Assembly: GCA_028274465.1 (NCBI GenBank)
Contig: CM051457.1
Coordinates: 48,082,362-48,146,361 of the forward strand
DNA: 64,000 nt
Origin: Plantago ovata
Lineage: Eukaryota > Streptophyta > Magnoliopsida > Lamiales > Plantaginaceae
Direction: 5' to 3'
Shown here: one piece after another, positions 1 to 11,078 of the stretch
Layout of the letters: each line of letters starts with the position of its first letter
Numbering within the stretch: the stretch's first letter is position 1
Notes under the pieces: generated by a model
What the model saw: the letters and a program-made list of their open reading frames with translations, nothing else
Database searches by the model: none
What the model was told of the DNA's origin: nothing
Made by a program: the position numbers and the translations under genes

Positions 1-2
1 TC

Positions 3-3000
3 CCAAATCAAGTTACCCCCAACCAGGTAACTCCTCAAAACCAACAAGAAGCGGTGGAAGAGAATCAAGCGTTGAGAACAGTAGCTGAGGTAACCCCTCT
101 GGTCGATCCGATCACGGGGAGGAGGCTCACTCTGGAGGAACTCAACGCGAGGAAATCCGCACTTGATGCTCAGATAGAGACTCTTCGTGGAACTGTCCAA
201 GAAAGAGAGCAAGACCAAGATCCGAGCCCTTTGTGCGATGAGATCAGGAACCACCAAGCCAAAATTGAAAGAGGCTTTCCCACCTTCGAGAGCTATGATG
301 GAACAAGTTGTCCAAAGGACTACTTGGTAAGATTTGGCACCAAAATGGATGCTTACGGTCATGACTCAAGGACTAAAGCACTCCTCTTCCCGGCTAACTT
401 ATCCGGGGAAGCAATGAAATGGTGGTCGCGCCTCCCTCACCGGTCCATCAAATCATATAGAGATCTCTGTAAGGAGTTTTCTAAGCGCTTCGAGAAAGTG
501 ATGAACGCCAAGAGACGGGTGAGGTACTTGGCCGAAATTGTCCAGAGAAACAACGAAGACTTGAGGGACTTCATCAACCGCTTTCATGAAGCAGCCCTCC
601 AAGTCGAGGATCACTCGATCAATGAGAGGAAGGAATACTTGTATGGTAACACTACCAACATCAGATTCCAAGATGTACTCTCAGCATCGTGTATAGAGAA
701 CGAAGCACAACTTGCCAAAGTTTGCAAGGACTTCCTCGAAGCTGAGGAATTCCGAAGAACGGTCACCGTGAGAATCAATCTTCCCAAGGAAAAGGGAAAA
801 GAAAAAGAAAAAGAAAAGGAGTACCCTCCTCGACCCCAAAACCCCGGGAAGCAGAGGAAAGAGCAAAAATTTGGGTTGATCAAGGAGGGCAACTCAAGAA
901 ATGATTTCAGAGACAGGAGGTCTCCTCCCAGAAGGTCGCCTCCAAGACGATATAGCAACTACACAGACTTGAATAGGCCAAGATCCGACATCTTGAACTA
1001 TATAGTCTCGAGGAAGCTAGACGTCTCGTGGCCACCCCCGATTAAGGAAAACCAAAGGAACAAGAACTCGGAGAAATTTTGCAAGTTTCACAAAGGGAAA
1101 GGGCACACCTCAGATGAGTGTGTCGAGCTCAAGAACGAGATTGAGAGAATGATACGCGGCGGTCAATTGGTTAACTACATCCGGAAGGAGGAACCTCTGG
1201 CACTGCTGCCTCCACCTCCTCAAACAGGGAGCGAGCACCATTACCAAGGAAACCCTCAGGATGACGACATTCATAATTACAACAATTATGAGAACCGCCC
1301 TGTAAATGGAAGCATCCGCACTCTCACAATTGCGGGAGGACCCGCCGGCGGCGACACCCGTAATCAAAGGGAGATTACGGCGGACAACCTTAGGGTCCGA
1401 GATGTGAAGTACGCTCAAGCCGCGCGACCGGGAACCAACGTTATCTCTTTCGATGATAGCGAGATACCTCTGAAGCATGCAGGAGGAGGCAACATCTACG
1501 ATCCTTGCGTCCCGCTTGTAGTGTCCTTGGATGTTCAATCCTACAAGTTGGGAAGGATCCTCGTCGATACCGGATGCTCGGCAAACTTGATCTTCACCGG
1601 AACCTTGAAAAGGATGCACATGAACCCAAGGGAAGGGCTCAGAGAAGTGAGGAGCGCACTGGTAGGATTCGGAGGACAACCTGTCATGCCGCTCGGAATG
1701 ATCAACCTCACAGTGTCAATGGGTAGCGCTCCTAGAAGGGTAACCCAACAAGTTCCTTTCGTGGTGGTCGATATGCCATTCGATTATTTCGCAGTCCTAG
1801 GGCGACCAGCTCTCTCTCAATTCCGAGCCGTAGTGTCCACGGTCCACAACAAGCTAAAATTCCCCACTCCTTTGGGAATCGGACAAGAAGTAGGAGACAT
1901 ACGAGAAGCATGGGAATGCTACACTCTGTCGGCCAAGTACACTTCAAGGGTTGCCATTGGAGAACCCAACCTCGGGCAATCATCCGAGGAGACACCCCTT
2001 GTTCACAATGCGCCTTATCGTTTCTACACGGTTCGGCGAGTGAAGAAAAAATCCAAAAAGCCAAGTCCGTCACTTAGGCGAAGAAAAGCAACCAGGAAGA
2101 AAGATGAAGATACTCTAGTAGGAGCTGTTAAGGAGCTTGAGGAGTATCAAGTGATTCCACCAGTCCCACCCTCTTCCAAAAAGAAGAAGTTCTTTGAGGA
2201 AAACAAAATCGAAGCAAGAGAAGCCCTAGAAGAAATCCAAATTGTCGAAGGAAGTGCCGACAAGGTCACAAAGATTGGCACAGAGATGGCCACTGAAGTC
2301 AGGATGAAGCTCATCCAATGTTTGAAAGATAACAATGATGTCTTCGCGTGGAGCACTGAGGACCTGAAGGGGATCGACCCACGTGTCGCCGTTCACCGTC
2401 TGAACGTAGACCCGTCGATCACCCACATTAGAGAAAAGCGAAGAGACTTCAGTGCGGAAGATAATGCCATCATAGAAGCGGAAGTACAAAGGCTTCTTAA
2501 AGCTGGCCACATCAAAGAAGTGAGATACTCGGACTGGGTATGCAACGTGGTCCTCGTGGAGAAGGGTCCGGGAAAATGGCGAATGTGCAACAACTTCACA
2601 AGGCTCAACAAGTTTTGCCCGAAGGATCCATACCCTCTCCCTAGGATCGACCAGCTCGTTGATTCCACCGCTGGATGCGCCCTCCTGAGTTTCATGGATG
2701 CGTACCAGGGCTTCTACCAGGTCAAAATGGCAAAAGATGATGTTCCTAAAACCGCCTTCTTCGCCAACGGCAATGTGTATTGCTTCAACGTGATGCCATT
2801 TGGCCTTAAGAACGCCGGAGCGACCTACCAAAGGCTGGTCAACAAGATGTTCAAGGAAGAGCTTGGTAAAACCATGGAAGTATATGTCGATGACATGCTA
2901 GTCAAGAGCAAAACCGAGGAGCAACATGTAGGTTATCTGGCAAAGTGCTTCTCAATCTTGAGAAAGTATGGCATGAAGCTCAACCCGACGAAGTGTACCT

Positions 3001-4001
3001 TCGGCGTCAAAGGGGGGAAGTTCCTCGGTTACATGGTGACCGAAAGAGGAATAGAAGCGAACCCCGAGAAGATAAAGGCCATCCTCGATCTTCCCCAACC
3101 TCAGTCCATCAACGAGGTGCAACAATTGGTGGGAAAATCAATCGCATTGAGTAGATTCATCTCAAGGTCCGCCGAGAAAAACCTACCTTTTTTCAAGGTA
3201 TTGAGAAAGAGCAGCCACTTCGAGTGGACAAAGGAGTGCGAGGAAGCCTTCGAGAAGCTGAAAGAATACCTGCTCGCTCCTCCTCTATTGTCAAAACCCG
3301 TGGACGGAGAGGTACTCTATCTGTACTTAGCAGCAACTGGGGAAGCTATCAGCTCGGTTTTGGTACGAATCCAAGGGAACGACCACTTGCCCATCTACTA
3401 CTTGAGCAAAGTACTTGCCGGGGCTGAAACGCGATATATGGATATCGAGAGGCTTTCCTTTGCCCTCGTTTATACGGCAAGGAGGCTAAAACCCTACTTT
3501 GGGGCTCACAAGGTTGTTGTTTTGACAAAGCAACCTCTCAAGCAAGTCCTCGGAAAGCCCGAAAATTCGGGAAGAATGGCAAGGTGGGCGATTGAGCTAA
3601 GCGAGTACGACATCGACTACCAAGCACCCGTAGCCAAGAAAGCACAAGTCATAGCCGACTTCCTCGTGGAGTATCCCTCAAAAGGAACTTCAGAGGAAAA
3701 CTCTTCAGCAACAAAGAGTGCTATGATGATGGTCGAAGAGCAGCCCCATCAAAACAACCCGATGCAAGCTCTGGAGGATGCTTTAAAAGAGCTTAAGGCA
3801 ATGTCCCAAACCAAAAGGAAGAGGCATGAAGTGTTCCTGACAGAGAAAACCGACGAGCCAAAGGGTGCGGAGACCGTCTCTCCAAAACCCAAAGAGCTAG
3901 TCGACCACGGAGACGTCTGGATTCTTCATGTTGATGGATCCTCATCAGGAAAAAATGGCGGGATAGAATATACTTCAAGAGTCCTGGAGGGGCTGAACTA
4001 G
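3..4001 (+). CDS. Tat-1 polyprotein, first part: gag, protease, RT, RNase H and start of aRNase H
   Basis: The frame is open to the left window edge, so the true start is upstream; a GTG at 54 is only the first start-like codon, and residues here count from it. Gag core lies at about 70-230 (KWWSRLP near 123), with a CCHC-like cluster (CKFHKGKGHTSDEC, here C-H-H-C) near 343-356. The retropepsin motif DTG is at 505-507 and the RT catalytic motif YVDD at 944-947. The first RNase H (about 1085-1190) reads LYLAATGEA where active gypsy RNase H has an aspartate, so it looks catalytically degenerate, as is known for Tat elements. A second RNase H begins with HVDGS (Asp 1294). The frame then runs into a stop at 3999-4001 because of a frameshift between about 3950 and 3976. 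Confidence 0.93.
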   Translation, partial: PNQVTPNQVTPQNQQEAVEENQALRTVAEVTPLVDPITGRRLTLEELNARKSALDAQIETLRGTVQEREQDQDPSPLCDEIRNHQAKIERGFPTFESYDGTSCPKDYLVRFGTKMDAYGHDSRTKALLFPANLSGEAMKWWSRLPHRSIKSYRDLCKEFSKRFEKVMNAKRRVRYLAEIVQRNNEDLRDFINRFHEAALQVEDHSINERKEYLYGNTTNIRFQDVLSASCIENEAQLAKVCKDFLEAEEFRRTVTVRINLPKEKGKEKEKEKEYPPRPQNPGKQRKEQKFGLIKEGNSRNDFRDRRSPPRRSPPRRYSNYTDLNRPRSDILNYIVSRKLDVSWPPPIKENQRNKNSEKFCKFHKGKGHTSDECVELKNEIERMIRGGQLVNYIRKEEPLALLPPPPQTGSEHHYQGNPQDDDIHNYNNYENRPVNGSIRTLTIAGGPAGGDTRNQREITADNLRVRDVKYAQAARPGTNVISFDDSEIPLKHAGGGNIYDPCVPLVVSLDVQSYKLGRILVDTGCSANLIFTGTLKRMHMNPREGLREVRSALVGFGGQPVMPLGMINLTVSMGSAPRRVTQQVPFVVVDMPFDYFAVLGRPALSQFRAVVSTVHNKLKFPTPLGIGQEVGDIREAWECYTLSAKYTSRVAIGEPNLGQSSEETPLVHNAPYRFYTVRRVKKKSKKPSPSLRRRKATRKKDEDTLVGAVKELEEYQVIPPVPPSSKKKKFFEENKIEAREALEEIQIVEGSADKVTKIGTEMATEVRMKLIQCLKDNNDVFAWSTEDLKGIDPRVAVHRLNVDPSITHIREKRRDFSAEDNAIIEAEVQRLLKAGHIKEVRYSDWVCNVVLVEKGPGKWRMCNNFTRLNKFCPKDPYPLPRIDQLVDSTAGCALLSFMDAYQGFYQVKMAKDDVPKTAFFANGNVYCFNVMPFGLKNAGATYQRLVNKMFKEELGKTMEVYVDDMLVKSKTEEQHVGYLAKCFSILRKYGMKLNPTKCTFGVKGGKFLGYMVTERGIEANPEKIKAILDLPQPQSINEVQQLVGKSIALSRFISRSAEKNLPFFKVLRKSSHFEWTKECEEAFEKLKEYLLAPPLLSKPVDGEVLYLYLAATGEAISSVLVRIQGNDHLPIYYLSKVLAGAETRYMDIERLSFALVYTARRLKPYFGAHKVVVLTKQPLKQVLGKPENSGRMARWAIELSEYDIDYQAPVAKKAQVIADFLVEYPSKGTSEENSSATKSAMMMVEEQPHQNNPMQALEDALKELKAMSQTKRKRHEVFLTEKTDEPKGAETVSPKPKELVDHGDVWILHVDGSSSGKNGGIEYTSRVLEGLN

Positions 4002-5620
4002 AATACGCCGTTACTCTTAGCTTCCCGGTCTCCAACAATGAAGCAGAATATGAGGCCATCCTCATCGCTCTACGTATGGCAAAATCATTGGAAGTGAAGA
4101 AGCTACATCTCTTCACCGATTCTCAACTGGCCGAGAAGCAAATCTCGGGGAAATTCAGAACCAAGAAAGACTCACTTGCTGAGTACAAGAGCGCCATAAC
4201 GGAAGAAATTCAAAAGTTTGAAAGCTGCGAGATTGAAAAATTCTCAAGAGATCTCAATCAAAGGGCAGATGCCCTATCAAAGTATGCTTCGGCCTCCGGA
4301 GGAGTTGATACCCGGAATGTGATACTCATGAGGATCAATGCATCATCTCTGTGGTCATCAAAGCCAAACGTCTTGGCAATTGACGATCAACCGAATTGGA
4401 TGCAAGAGATAACAACATATCTCAAAAATGGAAGCCTTCCTCGTGACAAGGCTGAAGCGAGGAGAATCAAAGGGAAAGCTCCTCGATACATCATGCAAGG
4501 AGACTACTTGTACAAGAGGTCTTTCGAGGGAGTCTACTTGAGATGCGTCGCCGAGCACGAAGTCCAAAAACTTCTGGGAGAGATGCATCGAGGAAGTTGC
4601 GGCGACCACGCCGGAGGAAGAACCCTCGCGCAAAAAGTCATTCGACAAGGATATTACTGGCCCACTGTTCGCGAAGACGCTGCCCAATTTGTGAGGAAGT
4701 GCGAGGAGTGTCAATTGCACGCCAATTTGATTAACATCCCGGCGAAACCCCTCATGCCCATCGCCATCACTTGTCCGTTCGACATATGGGGCATCGACAT
4801 AGTCGGTCCCTTTCCAAGAGGCACGGGCCAAAAGAAGTTCATCATAGTTGCGGTCGAATACTTTAGCAAGTGGGCGGAAGTTGAAGCAGTATCTACCATC
4901 ACCGAACAGAGAGTGATGAACTTCGTGTGGAGGAACATCGTGTGCCGATTCGGCTTGCCAAGGGTCCTCATCTCGGATAATGGTGCTCAATTTTGCGGCC
5001 AAAGATTCAATGAATGGTGCAAGGAAATGAAGATTGAGAGGAGGTATACCTCTGTGGGACATCCTCAATCCAATGGGCAAACAGAAGCCGTCAACAAAAT
5101 CCTCGTCAACAACTTGCAGAAGAGGTTCGCTACCAATAGGGACTGGGTCGACGAGCTTGATGGAGTGGTGTGGGCATACCGCACTACTTCAAAAACAGCT
5201 ACGAGAGAGACTCCCTTCTCGCTAGTTTATGGGTCCGAGGCGGTCATACCAGCAGAAGTGGCGGTAGAAACCCTCAGAATCCAAGGGTACCAACCCGAGG
5301 ACAATCATACAGAGAGACTCTTCGATCTCGAAACAATCAGTGAAGCGAGGACCAACGCCTTGGCCAATATTCTCAGATATCAAGCACTCATCGCAAAGAC
5401 CTACAACAAAGGCGTAAGAGAAAGAGACTTCCAAGTTGGAGACCTAGTACTCCGAAGAGCAGACATCCTGGGCAAAGTTGGGAAGATGCAACCCAATTGG
5501 GAAGGCCCCTACAAGATAATTGAAGCAAGGTCCAACGGAAGTTATCGTCTTCAAGACATGGAGGGAAGGGTATTGAAAAATCCTTGGAATACTTCTAACC
5601 TCCAGAGATTCTACGCTTGA
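3977..5620 (+). CDS. Tat-1 polyprotein, second part: aRNase H end and integrase (out of frame with first part)
   Basis: This frame picks up the second RNase H directly after the break: a NNEAEYEA block (4031-4054) and FTDSQ (near 4115) are the expected following catalytic regions. The first ATG is at 4076, and residues count from there. Integrase has the HHCC zinc finger (H171, H178, C209, C212) and a D,D-35-E core (D241, D301, E337; WGIDIVGP, LISDNGAQF, SNGQTE). The C-terminal GPY/F-type module has WEGPYKI near 478. The stop at 5618-5620 follows NLQRFYA, a usual end for these proteins. Apart from the one frameshift, I see no other lesion, which suggests a recent loss of coding capacity or a sequencing error in a short purine-rich stretch. 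Confidence 0.92.
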   Translation, partial: KSPGGAELEYAVTLSFPVSNNEAEYEAILIALRMAKSLEVKKLHLFTDSQLAEKQISGKFRTKKDSLAEYKSAITEEIQKFESCEIEKFSRDLNQRADALSKYASASGGVDTRNVILMRINASSLWSSKPNVLAIDDQPNWMQEITTYLKNGSLPRDKAEARRIKGKAPRYIMQGDYLYKRSFEGVYLRCVAEHEVQKLLGEMHRGSCGDHAGGRTLAQKVIRQGYYWPTVREDAAQFVRKCEECQLHANLINIPAKPLMPIAITCPFDIWGIDIVGPFPRGTGQKKFIIVAVEYFSKWAEVEAVSTITEQRVMNFVWRNIVCRFGLPRVLISDNGAQFCGQRFNEWCKEMKIERRYTSVGHPQSNGQTEAVNKILVNNLQKRFATNRDWVDELDGVVWAYRTTSKTATRETPFSLVYGSEAVIPAEVAVETLRIQGYQPEDNHTERLFDLETISEARTNALANILRYQALIAKTYNKGVRERDFQVGDLVLRRADILGKVGKMQPNWEGPYKIIEARSNGSYRLQDMEGRVLKNPWNTSNLQRFYA

Positions 5621-6414
5621 AGTTGTCAAGAGAAAAAGCTTTTTGGAAACTTATGTGGAAGGTCCATTGATCGAGGAGGATTCCTCACTGATCCAAGTGA
5701 GAAGCACCCCTTGCTTTTGTTAAAAAGTTGTTGTAAGCAAGCGGGCCGCAGAACCCTCATTGTAATTGCATTTCCGACAAATCAATACAATGTCTCTTTC
5801 AACAAGAAAATATGCAAGTATAGAGCTACTATACTCAAAAAATAAGACTACTCGAGCGAGAAAGCTTACTTTAAGAAAAGCTATTCGATTTCAATGATTA
5901 AGGGGAACCCCCCCGCGCTCTAAACTCTATAAGAGGATCGATCAGGAAACCACTCAAAGAAGAAAAAGCGAGTAGATGGAAGTGATCGAGGAGAGAGACT
6001 TCCAGTCTTTCTAACTCAACACTTAGAAATTTTTCTTGGTTTAAACACTTAGAATTTTTCTCAAATCACCCAGATGATCGAGAAGCGTCAGTAGATCGAA
6101 GAGCTCGCAGTGAAGAACATTGGTTCTCGATTCTGTCCTATACTTGTTCAATTACTTTATCCAAGTTATACGTCATAACAAAAGTTGGATTTAGAAAAAA
6201 CACAAGTGTGGAAATCGAAGAGCAGCGCATTCTTATTGAAAGGGAAAGAGTAGCAGGGAAACAACAACAGCGACATATAAGTTACAAACATAATGTTGCG
6301 AGGAGTGCCACAAAGGGCCGAATAGAAATTGTTTGAAATAAAAACAAGTACAGAAAATGATAAAGGCTACAACATTATCCGAGCATACTCGGTCTTCAAG
6401 GAGGCTCCCCGATC
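5621..6414. other. Tat-1 spacer between integrase and the antisense gene
   Basis: No ORF with recognisable content. It must hold the end of the pol transcript on + and the 3' UTR of the antisense gene on -, so the two transcripts converge here. Purine-rich stretches (for example 5860-6010) are visible, but I see no clear terminator. Confidence 0.6.
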
Positions 6415-9400
6415 CTAGCGGGTGCGGCTATCAGTGAATTCCGTGACCGGGGTGGTCGCACTAGCGTCTCCTCCTCGAACCGTGCTCGCTTCCGGGCCTT
6501 CCGCGGCGTCGCGCTCCCGAGCTTGAGCCTCCTCGATTGCCTTTTGATACATGGTTAGCTCCGGCTCGACAAAGTCAGCAGCCCTCCCGAGGACCGGATC
6601 GCTCAGCTTTATCCAGGCCGCGTTGCGAAGAGCCGCCTTCTCGAATGGGTAGATGAGCCCGCTCCTTAGACATTCGGGCACCCAGGCTGGGAGATAGGCT
6701 GGCTTGCTGGGGTAGGGTACCTCTGGGTCGGTCACCAGCTCACCGAACTCGCACGCCTCGTGCATCTCCTCAGTAATCTCCTCATCTGGGTAAGGAGTCA
6801 AGTCCTCGCGCCGCCCGGGATGAAGGTCCTCGCGGTCATCAGCATCAAAGTCCGCAGGAAGCAGGTTGACCCTCTTTAACTGGCCAACACACGAGAAGAA
6901 GCCCTCCTCGCGCGATGACACTTGTACATCTCTTAGAGCCAACTTGTATGTGACGGACGACATAAAGTCGCGAGCAGCAGTAACCCGGCTCCCTTTGAGG
7001 AAGGAGAGGACGCTTGCCTTGAACTTTTCCATGGCAACGGACAAAGTAGCGTAGGCGCCCTTGAAGCTCTTGCTCCTCGACTTTTCCCGGGACAGCTCCT
7101 TCTCAAGCTCCTCGACTTTTAGCCTTAGCTTCCCGGCCTCCGTCTCCGACACCTTGGCCTTTTTCTCCGAGGCCGCCAGCTTCTTCTCGAGGTCCTCGAT
7201 AACAACCCCGATGTCGGCGCGATCAGCGGCCACGTGCCCATAGGCCTCCTTCAAGTTCTCGAGCTGCAAAAAGAGAACAATGTTAGCGAGGAGAGAAAAT
7301 TCTATACTTAGAGAAACTTCACAAACAAAAGTATAAGGATAGTTACCTGGAGCGAGCACAGGCTGAGCTCGTGCGCCCGATCAAGGTCGCTCATTTGTAT
7401 GAGCCGCTTCACTTCATCCTCTCCGGAAGCGGCCACCTTACCCTTCTTACGGGAAGGCTCGTTGGTACCCCCTAAAATGAGCTTCCTCGCTCCTCTCTTC
7501 GCGGCAGGCCTCTCCGGCCTCTTCTCTGCCTCGACCGTGTTCAAGGCCTCCTCCTCGGCCTCCTTGGCCTCCTTCGCCCTCTTCGCGGCTGCTTCCTCCT
7601 CGGCCCTCTTAATGGCCTCAACAGGATTCTCCCTTGTCGCGAGCCCCTCCTGCACTAAGGCATCCCGATGATGCGCGGCGTTGCGAGGAGGGGTCAAATT
7701 CAAAGACCCGAGAATCTTGGTCTGTTTGTTGGCGAGCCTTTGTTTCCTCCTCTGTTCCTCCTTAGCAGCCAATGTCTTCGACATTATCCACTGGAACCAA
7801 TAAGCTGCAAGAGCAAAAACACAAGTTAGCAAACTCGAGGAGTAGTAAAAAGCGAAGAGAAAAGCAAGAGAGCGAGGAACACATCACAACAGAAAGTAAG
7901 CAAGGAAAAATTACAAGTACAAAAGCAAGAGAAAAGCGCGAAGAGCTAGTTACCGAAGAGGACTTTTCGGGTATATCGGTTCCCGATATACCCTGTGTAT
8001 GCGTAGGGTGAAAGTCCCGCCAAGTAGGGAAGCGGCTGAAGGACCAACCCCCAATAAAAATACTTCTCGGGATGAGGTCCCCGATTCTGCTCCTCGAGCT
8101 CAGCAACCCAGGGATCGGCCTCCTCGGGCAATGGATGCTTGTCCGCGATCTTTCCTCGAAACATCAGTTTCGGCACTCCCCACTCCAGCTCCTCCTCGGT
8201 CATGTTAGGCAACCTTCTCTTCCTAATGTAGAAGTACCTGTGGAACCACTTGTAGCCCGAGGAGCTCGGAGCGTCCATTACGAACCCAAGGCCTGGTCGC
8301 GCGTTGAAGTAGTAAAAATACTTGTTCCCTGAGCTCATCGATACACGGAACAGTTGATTGAAATTGTGAAAATTGATCTCGATCCCCCTCTTCATGCAAA
8401 AGACTCCAAAGCATACGAGGGTTCCAAAGGCGCTCGGCACCAATTGCCAAGGAGCGATCCCCAACGTATTGAAGATATCGCGGAAAGCATCACAGAAGGG
8501 GAGGATCCATCCTCGATCCAAGCTAAGGCAGTGAACGGCCATGTACCCCGGGGGCGCGTTATAAAAAGTCTGATCCTCTTTGGGCACGAGGATGTCAAAC
8601 TTATTCTCGGGGAGAGAATACTTCCACCTCAGTGTGGGCACCTCGTCGAGCTTGACGGTAGAGGAGGTGGTCGGTATAATCCCGTCCTCGTTCTTCTCCC
8701 CATTAGGATCGGGGAGGTCGACCGTTCGAGCACTCTTGGTGAACTTCTTCTCAGCAGCCTTAGTAGTTTTTGGCTCTGGCTCTACGGTAACCTTGGCCCT
8801 CTTCGATTTGGCAGCCCGGGAGCGAGAAGGCCTGCTCGCTTTGCGCTCAGCCTTTTTCTTATCGGCGGCCATCTGAGCGAGGCGCATCTCATACTCCTGC
8901 TCCTCAAGCGGGTGGGGTCCTCGAGTCTCACTCGGATATGTAAAGTCTATGGCAGTCGGGTCGATTGTGTGGTAACTGGTCTCCTCCTCGCGCGCGAACC
9001 TCTTCGCGTCCCTGATGGCGCGCCGTTGTCCCTCCGAGAAGGAAGGAGACCTCGTACTCGGACCAGCTTCACTCCTATGAGTGTCTCCGATTGTCAGAGG
9101 AACTTCATCCTCCTCCTCGTCTGTGATTACAGCTCTCCTAGCTGTTTGCGGAGGGAATCTAACCCTCTTTACTGGGGAACTAGTCCGAGGAGACGTCGCC
9201 TCATCGTCCTCCTCGCTCTCATCATCCGTATCATCACTATCGATGATTTGAACAGGTATCGAAGCCTTCCCGCGCTTCGCCGAATGCTCGCCCTCTTCGT
9301 ACAGTGCTAAGGCCAACTCCGGCCTCTCCGTGTCATCCATCTCCTCGACACGAATCTCAGGAACGACCACGTTCACGGCCGTCCCGTAATTTCGCCCATG

Positions 9401-9733
9401 GACTTGGGCAGCGCGAGTTATCAACTCCGCAGATACACCGGTGTCGCGGGGACCACCTTCCGCCTCGGTACGGTCATCGATAAAGTCGTCATCTTCGGCG
9501 CGACGCCTCTTTCTGCTAACCAACTCGTAGAGGTCCTCCTCACTCTCGGTCTCCTCATCCTCCTCGGCAACCAGCTCACCTCCCTGCTCGAGCTGAGGCT
9601 CCTCGACAGCCTCCTCTATCGTTTCGTCAAGAAAGGTCGCCGATACCTCTGACGTATCGGGCGACGTAGTATGGTCGCTCCCATACTCTCCGGCGGCCGA
9701 GATGTTCTGGCTATCGTCGCTTCTCTCGGACAT
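6415..9733 (-). CDS. Tat-1 antisense gene, three coding exons, Transposase_28-like (PF04195-type) protein
   Basis: Three - strand ORFs join into one gene: exon 1 9733-7954, exon 2 7804-7347, exon 3 7263-6415. Each intron has GT...AG ends (donors GGTAACTAG and CAGGTAACT; acceptors TTGCAG) and the phases match, giving 3087 nt or 1028 codons plus stop. I chose the ATG at 9733 because an upstream ATG at 9748 lies before a likely acceptor (TTTAG at 9739-9735). Residues 1-350 are acidic and low complexity with basic clusters (RKRRR), about 360-590 match the family named 'putative gypsy type transposon' (FYNAPPGY, LDRGWILPF, a YFYIRKRRLP segment, LQPLPYLAG), exon 2 is Lys/Glu/Ala-rich, and exon 3 starts with about 100 residues of heptad-like coiled coil. 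Function is unknown; extra antisense ORFs downstream of pol are documented for Tat elements. No stop or frameshift is seen, unlike the pol ORF beside it. Confidence 0.85.
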
Positions 9734-10560
9734 CCTAAAGGTGGGCAAAGAAAGAAGTTAGGATGGTTTGTTATAGTCCGAGAGGTCCTTTTAGGTATGT
9801 TCATTAAGGATTTGACCTCCCGAACGGAGAAAAATCTCAAAAAGAAAAGAACGCAATACATCAAGAAGTTACTCTACTTACAGCAAAAGTAGAGCGAGGA
9901 GCATACAAAGGAGCGACCAACCACTCAAAAAACGAGTAAAAAACCGAGCAGCGTAACGACATACATGTACAGCCAGACAGGAGCGAGGACATGCAGTTAC
10001 ACAGAGCAAAGAGCGACCAACCGCCAAAATTTCAAGCTACAGCTGTACGCTAATGAGGAGGCTACCAGGGGATTACAGTAAATAAAGGGAAGCTATTTCT
10101 AAGGCTTTGGCAAGCTAAATCCGTCCAAATCGGTTCGAATTAATTCCGGTGAAGTCCGTTTACAGGTCCGTTTAACAATTTTTAGGTCCAAGGCCGTTCT
10201 TAAGCCGTCATACAACATTCCGGGAGGCAAAAATCAAAGAAAAGAGCTAACATGCAAAAACCGAAAAGAGAAAAAGCAAGAAGGCAGGAACTTCAACGCA
10301 ATTTCAAGCAAAAGCAAGCGATTAAAGGCAAGAAAGAACAATGCAAGGCCGGAATCTTACTTGGTATTGACTAGATTGAAGTTTGAAACCGGAAAGGAAG
10401 CCGGAAACGTCAAAAACTTGTCTGAAACTCGCCTGAAACTCACCGGAGATGCTCCTCGAACACTGCTTGGCGCGATCACTAACACTCGTCGATCTCACAA
10501 AAGTTGCTCGCTCTCTCTATTTGCTCTGAAAGTTCGGATTGCGAAAAGTGTGGAATGACC
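9734..10560 (-). other. Probable spliced 5' leader of the Tat-1 antisense gene
   Basis: Between the start codon at 9733 and the - strand TATA box near 10575 there is no long ORF. A donor-like GCT/GTAAGT (9882 boundary) and the acceptor CCTTTAG directly before GATG (9735) would remove a 148-base leader intron. A second donor-like AA/GTAAGAT lies near 10360. These are sequence-motif inferences without transcript support. Confidence 0.45.
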
Positions 10561-10570
10561 GAGTGTTGAC

Positions 10571-10580
10571 CTATTTATAG
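10571..10580 (-). promoter_or_regulatory. TATA box for the Tat-1 antisense gene
   Basis: CTATAAATAG on the - strand lies about 840 bases before the start codon and in front of the spliced leader. It is the best TATA box upstream of this gene. Confidence 0.6.
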
Positions 10581-10634
10581 AAGGGTATCCCGGGGATACG
10601 AAACGACGCATGTCCTCGCGCCATCCGGACCGAC

Positions 10635-10640
10635 CACGTG
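10635..10640. promoter_or_regulatory. G-box CACGTG (ABRE-like CCACGTGTCC)
   Basis: It lies 55 bases upstream of the antisense TATA box. CACGTGTC-type cores are bound by plant bZIP and bHLH factors. A second copy lies at 10875-10880 and a third in the 3' LTR at 11654-11659. Confidence 0.5.
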
Positions 10641-10874
10641 TCCCAGATCGACGGTCAAGATTGCGGCCGCCTGGCGAATTACCATCTTTGCCCTCCACGC
10701 TCCCGCTCCGGCCCGAAGACGCTCCCAACTCAGGGACGAATTACCTAACCACGGCAATAAATCCGCGGCGCGACCACAATCCTCCTCGACACAAGCGGAG
10801 ATAGATCGACGACCATGATCTGTCTCCTCGGATCAACATCGCGAAAAATCTCAGAACCACGGAAATTCGACGGC

Positions 10875-10880
10875 CACGTG
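10875..10880. promoter_or_regulatory. Second G-box in the same upstream region
   Basis: GCCACGTGTCAG shares the CCACGTGTC core with the copy at 10635. Both lie between the - strand TATA at 10575 and a + strand TATA at 11080, so they could serve either direction. Confidence 0.5.
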
Positions 10881-11078
10881 TCAGGGGACCGAGGAGCCGC
10901 CCTTGCAGCTTGCCTCCTCGAGATTCCTTCTACACAAGTATCTCTCCGCGAGATACTTCGCAAGCGAAAAAGCGGCAGGAAGTCATTCCATTCCACTAAG
11001 GAATACTTACCCGGATCCGATCTTTTCCCAGCAAAAATACCTCTTTTCATAAGGTCCGAGCAACGTCTGCTCGCACCC

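Noticed and set aside
2226-2831. 201-codon - strand ORF
   Set aside because: It lies opposite the RT domain and is a shadow of the polyprotein.
8354-9310. 318-codon + strand ORF
   Set aside because: It is the mirror frame of antisense-gene exon 1, with no recognisable domain; the - strand reading has domain, splice and phase support.
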